Source: Pantoea endophytica (GTDB lineage Bacteria; Pseudomonadota; Gammaproteobacteria; Enterobacterales; Enterobacteriaceae). Taken from it: a DNA stretch of 64,000 nucleotides. Positions 11,747-20,564 of this stretch are shown piece after piece. The position numbers were made by a program, and so were the translations under genes. Within the stretch, counting starts at the first letter, position 1; each line of letters starts with the position of its first letter. Location: the NCBI RefSeq assembly GCF_002858935.1, contig NZ_PJRT01000009.1, positions 310,001 through 374,000 on the forward strand, written 5' to 3'. Below the pieces are notes generated by a model. That model was given only the letters and a program-made list of their open reading frames with translations. It was not told where the DNA came from and ran no database searches.

Positions 11747-12376
11747 CTAAAGTTTGCGCCCCGTCGCCACAATGTACACTTCGCGCGAACGTAATCGCGA
11801 AGCGTCCGGCTTACGAATTTTTACTTTCGTAAACAGGGAGCGAATTTCCCGCAGGTATTCATCGAAGCCATCTCCCTGAAACACTTTCACGACAAAACTG
11901 CCGCCTGGGGCCAGGATATCCCGACACATTTCCAGCGCCAATTCTACCAAATACATCGAACGTGGAATATCAACCGCAGGTGTACCGCTCATGTTGGGTG
12001 CCATATCAGACATCACCACCTGCACCTTTTGGTCGCCAACGCGCTCCAGTAAGGCGTTAAGTACCGCCTCATCACGAAAGTCGCCCTGCAAAAAATCAAC
12101 GCCGACAATCGGATCCATTGGTAACAGATCGCAGGCGATGATACGACCACTTGATCCGATAAGCTGAACCACATATTGCGACCAGCCGCCGGGTGCCGCA
12201 CCGAGATCAACAACCGTCATCCCGGGTTTGAAAATCTTGTCACCCTGCTGAATTTCTTCAAGTTTAAACCAGGCACGCGAACGTAACCCTTTTTTCTGTG
12301 CCTGCAGCACATATTTATCGCTAAAGTGTTCCTGTAGCCAGCGACTGGAACTGGCCGAACGCTTTTTACCCGTCAT
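11747..12376 (-). CDS. rlmE: 23S rRNA 2'-O-ribose U2552 methyltransferase RlmE
   Basis: 209 residues from [18 protein letters not shown] (12376), exactly the E. coli length; the open frame extends 39 codons upstream through the promoter. It methylates the ribose of U2552 in the peptidyl-transferase A loop, a late 50S assembly step. The SAM motif [13 protein letters not shown] (about residues 60-72) and the catalytic K-D-K-E type residues in DMAPNMSG and VVKVFQG are present. It is a heat-shock gene in E. coli, and a sigma-32-like promoter lies upstream here. Confidence 0.96.
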   Translation of the reverse strand: MTGKKRSASSSRWLQEHFSDKYVLQAQKKGLRSRAWFKLEEIQQGDKIFKPGMTVVDLGAAPGGWSQYVVQLIGSSGRIIACDLLPMDPIVGVDFLQGDFRDEAVLNALLERVGDQKVQVVMSDMAPNMSGTPAVDIPRSMYLVELALEMCRDILAPGGSFVVKVFQGDGFDEYLREIRSLFTKVKIRKPDASRLRSREVYIVATGRKL

Positions 12377-12452
12377 AATTTTTCCAATTAAATCGTCATC
12401 GTAGCGATAAATCAGCACGCAATGGTCGCGTTGATTTGGCGATATACCCGAG

Positions 12453-12479
12453 ATGGCGGTAGAATGAACCGTTTTCAAT
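12453..12479 (-). promoter_or_regulatory. Sigma-32-like heat-shock promoter of rlmE-ftsH
   Basis: On the minus strand ATTGAAA and CGCCAT stand 14 bases apart. These resemble the sigma-32 elements CTTGAAA and CCCCAT (6 of 7 and 5 of 6 matches). The -10-like hexamer lies about 80 bases before the rlmE start. rlmE-ftsH is known to be heat-shock controlled in E. coli; use of this particular site is inference. Confidence 0.55.
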
Positions 12480-12501
12480 CCCTGAGTAAGCAAAAAATAC
12501 G

Positions 12502-12795
12502 ATGAATCTGAGTACCAAACAAAAACAGCACCTGAAAGGCCTTGCCCATCCGCTTAAGCCGGTTGTCATGCTGGGCGGAAATGGCCTGACCGAAGGCGTG
12601 CTTGCCGAAATCGAACTGGCGCTCGAGCATCACGAATTGATCAAGGTAAAAATTGCCTCGGAAGATCGTGAAACTAAGCAGCTGATCGTGGACGCTATCG
12701 TGCGTGAAACTAAAGCAGGCAACGTACAGGTAATCGGCAACACGCTGGTGCTGTATCGCCCTGCCAAAGAGCGTAAAATTACTCTTCCGCGTTAA
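12502..12795 (+). CDS. yhbY: Ribosome assembly RNA-binding protein YhbY (CRS1-YhbY/CRM domain)
   Basis: 97 residues, the E. coli length. It is a single CRM domain with the GxxG-like loop ([16 protein letters not shown], about residues 24-39), associated with pre-50S particles. It is divergent from rlmE, with about 125 bases between the starts, and ends before a bidirectional terminator facing greA. Its exact assembly step is not settled in the literature I know. Confidence 0.95.
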   Translation: MNLSTKQKQHLKGLAHPLKPVVMLGGNGLTEGVLAEIELALEHHELIKVKIASEDRETKQLIVDAIVRETKAGNVQVIGNTLVLYRPAKERKITLPR

Positions 12796-12850
12796 TCATG
12801 CCTTTAAAGGCGGCGACGGGCAAAGAAAGTGCCACGCTCCTGCATGTGAT

Positions 12851-12874
12851 AAAAGGCCGCAATGCGGCCTTTTT
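12851..12874. terminator. Bidirectional terminator between yhbY and greA
   Basis: Stem AAAAGGCCGC/GCGGCCTTTT with loop AAT. A-runs and T-runs on the two sides allow it to serve the convergent yhbY and greA transcripts. Confidence 0.85.
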
Positions 12875-12921
12875 CCTTTCTTTACAAAATGCAGCGACAT
12901 ATTGCAAAGCGTAGCAATATC

Positions 12922-13398
12922 TTAAAGGTATTCCACCTTCAGGACTTCATATTCCACATCCCCGCCTGGGGTTTTCACAATCGCGACATCGTCGGCTGAT
13001 TTTCCAACCAATCCACGCGCCATCGGCGAATTCACTGAAATCAGGTTCTGCTTGAAGTCAGCTTCATCGTCACCCACGATGCGATAGGTGAACTCTTCTT
13101 CCGTATCCACATTGAGGATGGTCACGGTAGCGCCAAAAATTACGCGACCGGTTTTCGGCATGGCAGTCACATCAATGACTTGCGCATTGGAAAGCTTGGC
13201 TTCAATCTCCTGAATACGCCCCTCGCAGAAACCCTGTTCTTCGCGAGCCGCATGATATTCGGCATTCTCTTTCAAATCGCCGTGCTCACGGGCCGTGGCG
13301 ATGGAGGCGATGATGCGCGGACGCTTCACAGTTTTCAGTTCGTTCAGCTCTTCGCGCAGCTTCTCAGCGCCTTTCAACGTCATCGGAATCTGATTCAT
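12922..13398 (-). CDS. greA: Transcription elongation factor GreA
   Basis: 158 residues, exactly the family length. GreA enters the RNA polymerase secondary channel and stimulates cleavage of backtracked transcripts. The N-terminal coiled coil (about 1-75) carries the acidic tip in [17 protein letters not shown] (Asp41 and Glu44 equivalents), and the C-terminal FKBP-like domain includes [22 protein letters not shown]. The leader upstream contains a strong palindromic terminator (13493-13528), as in E. coli where it yields GraL RNAs. Confidence 0.97.
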   Translation of the reverse strand: MNQIPMTLKGAEKLREELNELKTVKRPRIIASIATAREHGDLKENAEYHAAREEQGFCEGRIQEIEAKLSNAQVIDVTAMPKTGRVIFGATVTILNVDTEEEFTYRIVGDDEADFKQNLISVNSPMARGLVGKSADDVAIVKTPGGDVEYEVLKVEYL

Positions 13399-13492
13399 TT
13401 TGGCTCCTCGTCATCTATCCTGGTTAACGGCGTCATCCTGACCGGTGACAGCAGAAAATAGCTTCTGCAGCGCGTTACCTCTTTTCACAAGC

Positions 13493-13528
13493 AAAAGAAG
13501 CCTGACCCGGAAAGCTTTCCGGGTCAGG
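13493..13528 (-). terminator. greA leader attenuator, GraL-like
   Basis: A perfect 28-base palindrome (14 bp, CCTGACCCGGAAAG and its complement, 13501-13528) is followed on the minus strand by CTTCTTTT. It stands about 100 bases before the greA start codon, so transcription into greA must pass it. In E. coli the greA leader carries an intrinsic terminator that gives the small RNAs called GraL; the position matches. It may also act on the plus strand, where TTCGGTTTT follows. Confidence 0.7.
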
Positions 13529-13644
13529 TTCGGTTTTGCATTTTGATACGTATTTTACCCCAGAGTTCCCTGTGGGTCATCGTTTACTTTGCACCGTCCG
13601 GGGACGTAGTATTGACGCCCTCACCCGTCAGTTACCGCGAGATT

Positions 13645-15078
13645 ATGCGATTTTCACGACTTGTTACCGGATTAACCTGTGCGTTTATGCTGCAGGCACA
13701 AGCAGCTCCCGTTGAAGAATACATGCAGTATTTGCCAGACGGCGCAAACCTGGCGCTGATGGTACAAAAAGTGGGCGCATCCACCCCGATAATCGATTAT
13801 CACGGCAAACAGATGGCGTTACCGGCCAGCACCATGAAAGTGGTGACAGCGCTGGCGGCTTTATTAGAGCTCGGGCCCGATTTTCGTTTCCAGACCAACA
13901 TGGAAACCAAAGGTGCGGTCAATGATGGCACCCTGAATGGCGATTTAGTGGCACGATTTGGCGGCGATCCTACGCTGAGCCGCCAGGATCTGCGCAACAT
14001 GGTCACGGCGCTGAAAAAGCAGGGCATCACCCATATTAAGGGCAATCTGGTGATCGACACCTCGGTGTTCGCCAGCCACGATATGGCGCCAGGCTGGCCG
14101 TGGAACGATTTGACGCAGTGCTTCAGTGCGCCACCGGCAGCGGCCATCGTCGATAAAAACTGTTTCTCAGTATCGCTGTATAGCGCCAATACGCCGGGCG
14201 AAAACGCCTTTGTGCGTATCGCCTCCTATTATCCGGCCCACATGTTCAGTCAGGTGCGCACCATTGGCCGCAACAGCGGTGACGGACAATATTGCGAGCT
14301 GGATGTGGTGCCAGGCGAGCTCAATCGTTACACCTTAACCGGCTGCATGCGTCAACGTTCAGAGCCGCTACCGCTGGCCTTTGCCGTGCAGGATGGTGCT
14401 GCGTGGGCCGGTGAGATACTTAAAGCCGAGCTGCGCGCCGCCGATATTGATTACAGCGGTCATCTGGTTCGCCAGGCGCAAGTGACGTCGCCGGGTACCG
14501 TGTTGGCTTCAACGCAATCAGCGCCGCTGCACACGCTGCTGCACACTATGCTGAAGAAGTCGGACAACATGATTGCCGACACCGTGTTCCGCACCATCGG
14601 CCATCATTACTTCAATGTGCCGGGCACCTTCCGCGCGGGTTCAGATGCGGTACGTCGCATTCTGCGCGAAAAAGCCGGGGTCGATCTGGGCAACAGCATT
14701 CAGGTTGATGGTTCCGGACTGTCGCGTCATGACCTGATCGCGCCAGAGACCATGATGCAAGTGCTGCAATACATTGCGAAAAATGATTCGACGCTGAATT
14801 ACATTTCGATGCTGCCGCTGGCCGGTTACGACGGCACGCTGCAATATCGCGGCGGTCTGCATGAAGCAGGCCTGGATGGCAAAGTCTCGGCGAAAACCGG
14901 TTCGCTGCAGGGCGTCTATAATCTGGCAGGATTCATCACCACCTCCAGCGGCGCGCGCGTCGCCTTTGTCCAGTTCCTGTCCGGTTACGCGGTACCGCCG
15001 GAAAATCAGAAAACGCGCCGCATTCCGCTGGTACGTTTTGAGAGCCGCCTCTATACGGATATCAACAAGAACAACTGA
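13645..15078 (+). CDS. dacB: D-alanyl-D-alanine carboxypeptidase/endopeptidase PBP4 (DacB)
   Basis: 477 residues from MRFSRLVTGL (13645), identical in length to E. coli; the frame opens 34 codons earlier without similarity. The periplasmic enzyme trims and cleaves peptidoglycan cross-links. A signal peptide is cut near residue 20 (AQA-AP). Penicillin-binding motifs are SxxK at Ser62-Lys65 (STMK), SDN in KKSDNMIAD, and KTG in SAKTGSLQG. Its stop overlaps the pmrA start by one base, so it is cotranscribed with the two-component genes. Confidence 0.97.
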   Translation: MRFSRLVTGLTCAFMLQAQAAPVEEYMQYLPDGANLALMVQKVGASTPIIDYHGKQMALPASTMKVVTALAALLELGPDFRFQTNMETKGAVNDGTLNGDLVARFGGDPTLSRQDLRNMVTALKKQGITHIKGNLVIDTSVFASHDMAPGWPWNDLTQCFSAPPAAAIVDKNCFSVSLYSANTPGENAFVRIASYYPAHMFSQVRTIGRNSGDGQYCELDVVPGELNRYTLTGCMRQRSEPLPLAFAVQDGAAWAGEILKAELRAADIDYSGHLVRQAQVTSPGTVLASTQSAPLHTLLHTMLKKSDNMIADTVFRTIGHHYFNVPGTFRAGSDAVRRILREKAGVDLGNSIQVDGSGLSRHDLIAPETMMQVLQYIAKNDSTLNYISMLPLAGYDGTLQYRGGLHEAGLDGKVSAKTGSLQGVYNLAGFITTSSGARVAFVQFLSGYAVPPENQKTRRIPLVRFESRLYTDINKNN

Positions 15079-15740
15079 TGAAACTGCTAATCGTTGAAGA
15101 TGATGCGCTGTTGCAATCGGGCCTTGCGCAGGCGTTAAGCTCGCAAGGCTACGCCATCGACTGCGCCAGTACCGCCGCAGAGAGCAACGCGCTGCTGCGT
15201 AGCGGTCAGTACAGCCTGATCGTGCTCGATCTCGGCTTGCCGGATCGCGATGGCGCATCACTGCTGCGACAATGGCGACGTGACGGCATTGCGGTGCCGG
15301 TACTGATCCTCACGGCGCGCGATGCGCTGGAGGATCGCGTTGATGGTCTGGATGCCGGCGCTGACGATTATCTGGTGAAGCCGTTTGCGTTGGTTGAACT
15401 GCAGGCACGCGTGCGGGCGCTGATCCGCCGTTATCAGGGCCACAGCGACAACCTGCTGCAACAGGGCGATCTGACGCTCAATCTCAGTTCACAACAGGTT
15501 TTGCTTGAAGATCAGCCGCTGGAGATCACGCCCAAAGAGTTCGCACTGCTCACCCGCTTACTGATGCGCGTGGGGCAAAACGTACACCGCGAAACGCTGC
15601 AACAGGATCTCTACAGCTGGAATGACGATCCCGGCTCCAACACTCTCGAAGTTCACATCCACAATTTGCGTCGCAAGCTCGGAAAAGATCGCATCAAAAC
15701 CGTGCGCGGCGTCGGTTACCGTCTGGAAATCCGCGAATGA
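15078..15740 (+). CDS. pmrA: PmrA/BasR-type response regulator
   Basis: 220 residues. The receiver domain has acidic pocket Glu7-Asp8-Asp9, phosphorylation site Asp51 in IVLDLGLPD and Lys in YLVKPF. The OmpR-type winged helix ends in NTLEVHIHNLRRKLG and TVRGVGYRL. It is closest, by memory, to BasR/PmrA, which controls lipid A modification genes in response to iron and mild acid. It overlaps dacB by one base and pmrB by four. A QseB-like relative is the main alternative; the partner kinase argues for PmrA. Confidence 0.88.
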   Translation: MKLLIVEDDALLQSGLAQALSSQGYAIDCASTAAESNALLRSGQYSLIVLDLGLPDRDGASLLRQWRRDGIAVPVLILTARDALEDRVDGLDAGADDYLVKPFALVELQARVRALIRRYQGHSDNLLQQGDLTLNLSSQQVLLEDQPLEITPKEFALLTRLLMRVGQNVHRETLQQDLYSWNDDPGSNTLEVHIHNLRRKLGKDRIKTVRGVGYRLEIRE

Positions 15741-16798
15741 ACAGCATGCGTCAGCGGTTATTGATTATGCTGGCGCTGATTCTCCTCACCTGTCAGGTGA
15801 TGAGCGCCATCTGGCTGTGGCATGAAAGCCGCGAGCAGATCAGTTTTTTAGTCAACGAAACGCTCTCTGCGCAGGCGCGTAACGATCGGGTAGAAAACGA
15901 GATCCGTGAAGCCATTGCCTCGTTGCTGCTGCCTTCCTTAGTCATGGTCGCCCTCACCTTGCTGCTGTCGTTTTGGGCGATTAACTGGATTATTCGTCCG
16001 CTGAAATCGCTGCAGGACAGCCTTGCGCATCGTTCAGCGGATAATCTGACACCGTTGCCGATCTACTCCGAAATGGATGAGATCGTGGCGGTAACCACCT
16101 CGATCAACCAACTGTTTTCACGCCTTGATCACACGTTGCAGCAGGAACGCCTGTTCACTGCCGATGCGGCGCACGAGCTGCGCACGCCGCTGGCCGGATT
16201 GCGCCTGCATCTCGAGCTGCTCCACCAGCAGAACGTGCCGCAGAGCGAGATGCTAATTGAACGTATCGATCAGTTGATGCACACCGTGGAACAGCTGTTG
16301 ATGTTATCGCGCGCCGGGCAAGCGCTGGCGGGCGGTCACTATCAGCAGTTGCAGTGGCAACAGGACATCATGCAGCCGCTGGAGCCAGAAATGACCGAGC
16401 TGTATCAACAGCGTCAGCAAATCCTGCACTGGCCGCAGAACGACGATGTGCCGCAGCAAGGTGAAGCGGTACTGCTGCGCCTGATGCTGCGCAATCTGCT
16501 GGAAAACGCCTCGCGCTACAGCCCGGAAGGCAGCGAAGTCGCGGTGAAGATGCAGCAGGACCAGCAGCAGGTGATCATTGAAGTGTGGGATCAAGGCCCG
16601 GGTATTGAAGCCGCCGCCGCGGAAGAACTGACGCAGGCGTTTCGTCGTCGCGATCAGCGTTATGGCGGCAGCGGTTTGGGTTTGAATATCGTGCTGCGCA
16701 TCGTGCAGATGCATCGCGGCAGGCTGGAGCTGGTGAACCGTGAAGATCGCAGCGGGCTGATTGCCCGCTGCTATTTACCGCATCAACTGATTGGCTAA
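15737..16798 (+). CDS. pmrB: PmrB/BasS-type sensor histidine kinase
   Basis: 353 residues. Two transmembrane helices (about 8-28 and 62-84) enclose a short periplasmic loop of about 33 residues. That loop includes an ExxE motif (Glu55-Glu58), the kind of motif known to bind ferric iron in Salmonella PmrB, and the strongly conserved segment WLWHES before it. A HAMP linker, H-box with His146 (ADAAHELRTPLAG), N-box RNLLENASRYSP and G-boxes DQGPG and GGSGLGLNI follow. It ends six bases before the convergent fepA stop. Confidence 0.9.
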   Translation: MNSMRQRLLIMLALILLTCQVMSAIWLWHESREQISFLVNETLSAQARNDRVENEIREAIASLLLPSLVMVALTLLLSFWAINWIIRPLKSLQDSLAHRSADNLTPLPIYSEMDEIVAVTTSINQLFSRLDHTLQQERLFTADAAHELRTPLAGLRLHLELLHQQNVPQSEMLIERIDQLMHTVEQLLMLSRAGQALAGGHYQQLQWQQDIMQPLEPEMTELYQQRQQILHWPQNDDVPQQGEAVLLRLMLRNLLENASRYSPEGSEVAVKMQQDQQQVIIEVWDQGPGIEAAAAEELTQAFRRRDQRYGGSGLGLNIVLRIVQMHRGRLELVNREDRSGLIARCYLPHQLIG

Positions 16799-16804
16799 GC
16801 GCCG

Positions 16805-19075
16805 TTAGAAGTGGGTATTCAGGCTCATAAAGTAAGTACGACCAGATTCGTTGTAGGTATTCGCACCCGCTCCATACAGATAAGAGTTGGTGTTGGCGTT
16901 ACCGGTGGTTTGCGCATTACCTTCGCGATAGTGACGTTTATCGAACAGGTTATCGATGCCCACCGTGACGCTGGCATACTTGTTGATATCGTAGGTACCG
17001 CTCATACCGATAATTGAGTAAGGACTCACTTTATCCGTTGCGCTGCCGGTCGAAAGATTCCCTTTGTAATCATACTTCTTCGGCGTCTGCGTGCCGTACC
17101 AGGTCAGCGTGGTTTGCAGCGACAGATCCTGCGTCGCCTGCCAGCTCAGCGTCGAATTCAGCGTGTATTCCGGAATCACCGATAAACGATCGCCGGTCTC
17201 TTTGTTCTTACTCTGCAGCATATAGGTGAAGTTGTTATTCCACATCACGCTGTCGGAGAACGGCACGTTGACGGTGCCTTCCAGCCCTTCCACCACCGCT
17301 TTCGGTACGTTTTCCCACTTATAAATATCTGTGGTGCCATTGGATGCTTTGCTCACAGGCGAGTAACCGGCTTCGATCTTGTTGCGATAATCGTTGCGGA
17401 ACCAGGTTAAACCGGCCTGATAACCTTCGTGTTTCCACTCCAGACCAATCTCTTTGTTGATGCTGTTTTCCGCTTTCAGGTCGCTGTTACCCTGCAGATA
17501 ACAGGCGCCGGTGCTGGCCGCACAACCCTGACCGTTGCTGTACAACAAGTAGTTCGGGTTGGTCTGATACAGGCTCGGCGCTTTATAGGCGCGACCAATC
17601 CCCATCTTCAGCGTGAAGTCATCGCCCAAACCTTGTGACAGGTTGAGCGACGGGCTCCAGTTATTGCCAACAATCGAGTGATGATCAAAACGCAGGCTTG
17701 GCGTCAGCATGGTGCTGTCGGTCAGCTCCATGTTGTCTTCCGCAAACAGCGAGAAAATCTCTGCCTGGGAATACGGGCTGCGACCGCTGTTATCGATGCC
17801 CGGCACCGCACCGTAGCTCGCCGCCTGCGTGTTGGAAGAGCCATCTTTCATGCGCTGCTGGTTCCATTCGGTACCCAGCGTCGCCGTTTGGTTAAACAGC
17901 AGCTCAAACGGAATGCTGACTTCGCTATGCAGCAGCACGTCATCCAGCTGAATGGTGTTGAAACCGCTGTTAGAGAAGATGCCTTCGGTGCCGCCGGCCA
18001 AACCTTCATTGATGCGCGAGTTGCGGGTTTTCTCGTAGCGCGCGTAGGTATTGGTGCTGACGCCGTTGTCCCATGCGCCGGTCCATTTTAATGAGACGTT
18101 CTGGCGATACAGGCGGTTAGTTTCATCACCGTACAGGCTTTTCACCAGCGCGCTGGTGTTGGTGTTCTGCGTATCACCCGCATACAGGTTGCCCTGACGG
18201 CTGTAACCGGCCTGCAGCTCCAGCGTCTGCATCGGTGCAAACGCCCAGCTCAGCAAGGCATTGATATCTTTATTAACCGAACCTTCACGACCCGCCGGAT
18301 AGCTGCCCGCATAGCTGCCGGTGCGCGCCGCCGCATGCCCTTCGTTGATGTCATAGGCATCGGCCTGGGTTTTGGCTAAACCACCGTACAAACGGAAGTT
18401 GAAATCATCGCCCAGCGGCCCTTCCAGACTGAAGTTAGTGCGCTTAGTGGCGCCTTCCGCTTTATGTTCCGGCACGTTGTAATAGGTGTTCCAGGAACCG
18501 TGCCACTGCTGATCGGTCTGTTTTTTGGTGATGATATTCACCACACCGCCCGCCGCGCCGTTACCGTAACGCACCGCCGCCGGTCCGCGAATCACGTCGA
18601 TGTGATCGATCATCTCCGGCGGCACCCAGTTGGTGTCGCCACGCGTATCACGCTCGCCACGCCAGCCAAGGCGCACCGAGTTGCGGCTGGTGATCGGCAT
18701 GCCGTCCACCATGATCAGGGTGTTTTCCGGGCCCATACCGCGAATGTCGATCTGGCGATTGTTGCCGCGCTGGCCGCTGGTGGAGTTGCCGGTCAGGTTA
18801 ACGCCGGGCATGGTACGGATAATTTCAGACACATCACGCGCAGGCGGATGTTTTTTGATTTCGTCGGCAGTAATGGTTGAGACGCCCGGCGCTTGCAGGT
18901 TCTGCTGCTGCGCGGTGACCATCAAGGTGCCGCCGTCCATTGATTGTGCGTCAGTCGTGCTGGCTGAGGTTTTGCTGGAGGAAGTCTCTGCTGCCCAGGC
19001 GCCGCTGGAAAGCAGTGAGGCGCTGAGCCCCATTTCAATCAGAATGGCTAACGATAACCGTGAGTAATTTTTCAT
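16805..19075 (-). CDS. fepA: TonB-dependent ferric enterobactin receptor FepA
   Basis: 756 residues from MKNYSRLSLAILIEM (19075), which has an AGGAA-type ribosome site; an upstream in-frame start at 19177 is unlikely. The signal peptide is cut near AWA-AE. The plug domain carries the TonB box region (GTLMVTAQQQNLQAPG) and hallmark segments such as TMPGVNLTGNST, QIDIRGMGPENTL and RGDTNWVPPEMIDHIDV. A 22-strand barrel follows, ending in the terminal Phe of NTHF needed for BAM insertion. The plug closely matches FepA. Divergent from fes across a Fur-like site. IroN/PfeA are less likely relatives. Confidence 0.95.
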   Translation of the reverse strand: MKNYSRLSLAILIEMGLSASLLSSGAWAAETSSSKTSASTTDAQSMDGGTLMVTAQQQNLQAPGVSTITADEIKKHPPARDVSEIIRTMPGVNLTGNSTSGQRGNNRQIDIRGMGPENTLIMVDGMPITSRNSVRLGWRGERDTRGDTNWVPPEMIDHIDVIRGPAAVRYGNGAAGGVVNIITKKQTDQQWHGSWNTYYNVPEHKAEGATKRTNFSLEGPLGDDFNFRLYGGLAKTQADAYDINEGHAAARTGSYAGSYPAGREGSVNKDINALLSWAFAPMQTLELQAGYSRQGNLYAGDTQNTNTSALVKSLYGDETNRLYRQNVSLKWTGAWDNGVSTNTYARYEKTRNSRINEGLAGGTEGIFSNSGFNTIQLDDVLLHSEVSIPFELLFNQTATLGTEWNQQRMKDGSSNTQAASYGAVPGIDNSGRSPYSQAEIFSLFAEDNMELTDSTMLTPSLRFDHHSIVGNNWSPSLNLSQGLGDDFTLKMGIGRAYKAPSLYQTNPNYLLYSNGQGCAASTGACYLQGNSDLKAENSINKEIGLEWKHEGYQAGLTWFRNDYRNKIEAGYSPVSKASNGTTDIYKWENVPKAVVEGLEGTVNVPFSDSVMWNNNFTYMLQSKNKETGDRLSVIPEYTLNSTLSWQATQDLSLQTTLTWYGTQTPKKYDYKGNLSTGSATDKVSPYSIIGMSGTYDINKYASVTVGIDNLFDKRHYREGNAQTTGNANTNSYLYGAGANTYNESGRTYFMSLNTHF

Positions 19076-19263
19076 TTTATACGTTCCTGGATGGCCAGCA
19101 AAAAGCCGTTGGATGCTTAACTGGCGAGCCGGTGAGAAGATCCCTGTCCATATCGCGCCCAGTTCCAGACCCTTCAAACCATCCGTAGCGCAACCTTACC
19201 GAACGGTAAGCCTCTGGCGGAACAGGCGTGCTCATTTTTGAGCGCAGTCACCCTATTGCAAAT

Positions 19264-19282
19264 GCAAATTATTATCAATAGT
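19264..19282. promoter_or_regulatory. Fur-box-like site between fepA and fes
   Basis: The 19-base stretch starting GCAAATTATTATCAAT matches 12 of 19 positions of the Fur consensus GATAATGATAATCATTATC. It lies in the divergent fepA/fes intergenic region, where E. coli also has Fur control. It is the weakest of the three boxes in this cluster. Confidence 0.55.
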
Positions 19283-19334
19283 ATTATTCATCAGGCTTAT
19301 GTAAATCTCCGCGTAAACACCGACTGGCAGCCCT

Positions 19335-20564
19335 ATGACCTGGCGAAATGATGTAACCGGCAGTGCGGCCTGGTGGCAGGCGCAACAATCCCAAGGCATT
19401 CCCCGCATTGAGTTAGCAGACGATGGCCAATGTCAGGTCACCTTCTTCTGGCGTGACCCGCAAGGCGACGAGACGCAATCGTCGACCCAGCGCGTGTGGA
19501 TTAACATTACCGGCGTGACCGATCACCACCAGCGCCGCCCGCCGCAGTCGTTAATGCGTGTGGCGGGCACCAACGTCTGGTATTGGCAGACCTCGCTGCC
19601 CGCCAACTGGCGCGGCAGTTACTGTTTGATGCCCGATGAACAGGCCACGGACTTCACTGGCGTTGCCGACATGTCCACGCTGCGCAACTGGTGGCGCGAC
19701 AAATTCCCGACGGCGCAGGCCGATCCTTTGAACAGCTTACGTGGCTGGTCCGGTGGTCGCGGCATGGGCGTCTCGCCGCTGCATCTGCCTCACGCGCCCG
19801 ATCAACAGCTGTGGCAAGCGGTGGATAACGGCACAGCGCCAACCATTGAACTGCAACAGCAACAATGGGATAGCGCGCTATTAGGCAACAGCCGCAAGGT
19901 GTGGATTTACACCACCGGCGGAGCCAATCCCGCACAGCGTCCGCTGGCCATCATGCTTGACGGGCAATTCTGGGCGCACAGCATGCCGATTGCCGGACCG
20001 CTGCAGCAGCTCACTGATGCCGGTTCTTTGCCGCCAGCGGTGTATCTGTTTATCGACATCATTGACCGCGAACACCGCAGCCGCGAGCTGCCGTGTAACG
20101 CGCAGTTTTGGCAAGCCATTCAGCAAGAACTGTTACCGCAAGTTGCACAATCAACGCCTTATCGCCAGCAGGCGGACAGTACCATCGTCGCCGGACAAAG
20201 CTTTGGCGGCCTGGCGTCGGTGTTTGCCGCGCTGCACTGGCCGGAAATCTTTGGCAACGCGCTCAGCTTATCGGGCTCCTTCTGGTGGCCGGAACGCGGC
20301 AATCCGCACGGCTGGCTGCTGCAGGCGCTGGATAACGGTCTTGCACCGCGTCAACCGCTGCGTTTCTGGCTCGAAGCGGGCAAGCGCGAAGGCTTGATTC
20401 TGCAAGCTAATCAACAACTTCAACAGCAGCTTAGCGCTGCCGGCTATCAGGTGAATTACCTGCCGGTGGAAGGTGGCCATGACGCGCTCTGTTGGCGCGG
20501 CGGCCTGCTGAATGGCCTGCAAGCGCTGTGGAGCAAACCGGAGCATCCATGTCCGAATCCCTGA
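19335..20564 (+). CDS. fes: Enterobactin esterase Fes
   Basis: 409 residues. This cytoplasmic alpha/beta-hydrolase cleaves the trilactone of ferric enterobactin so that iron can be released. An N-terminal Fes domain (WRDPQG, ITGVTDHH, RAGT-like region to about 130) precedes the hydrolase with nucleophile Ser289 in AGQSFGG, and the histidine in EGGHDALCWRGGL near the end. It overlaps entF by 16 bases; E. coli has ybdZ (MbtH-like) between these genes and it is missing here. A Fur-like site lies upstream. Confidence 0.94.
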   Translation: MTWRNDVTGSAAWWQAQQSQGIPRIELADDGQCQVTFFWRDPQGDETQSSTQRVWINITGVTDHHQRRPPQSLMRVAGTNVWYWQTSLPANWRGSYCLMPDEQATDFTGVADMSTLRNWWRDKFPTAQADPLNSLRGWSGGRGMGVSPLHLPHAPDQQLWQAVDNGTAPTIELQQQQWDSALLGNSRKVWIYTTGGANPAQRPLAIMLDGQFWAHSMPIAGPLQQLTDAGSLPPAVYLFIDIIDREHRSRELPCNAQFWQAIQQELLPQVAQSTPYRQQADSTIVAGQSFGGLASVFAALHWPEIFGNALSLSGSFWWPERGNPHGWLLQALDNGLAPRQPLRFWLEAGKREGLILQANQQLQQQLSAAGYQVNYLPVEGGHDALCWRGGLLNGLQALWSKPEHPCPNP

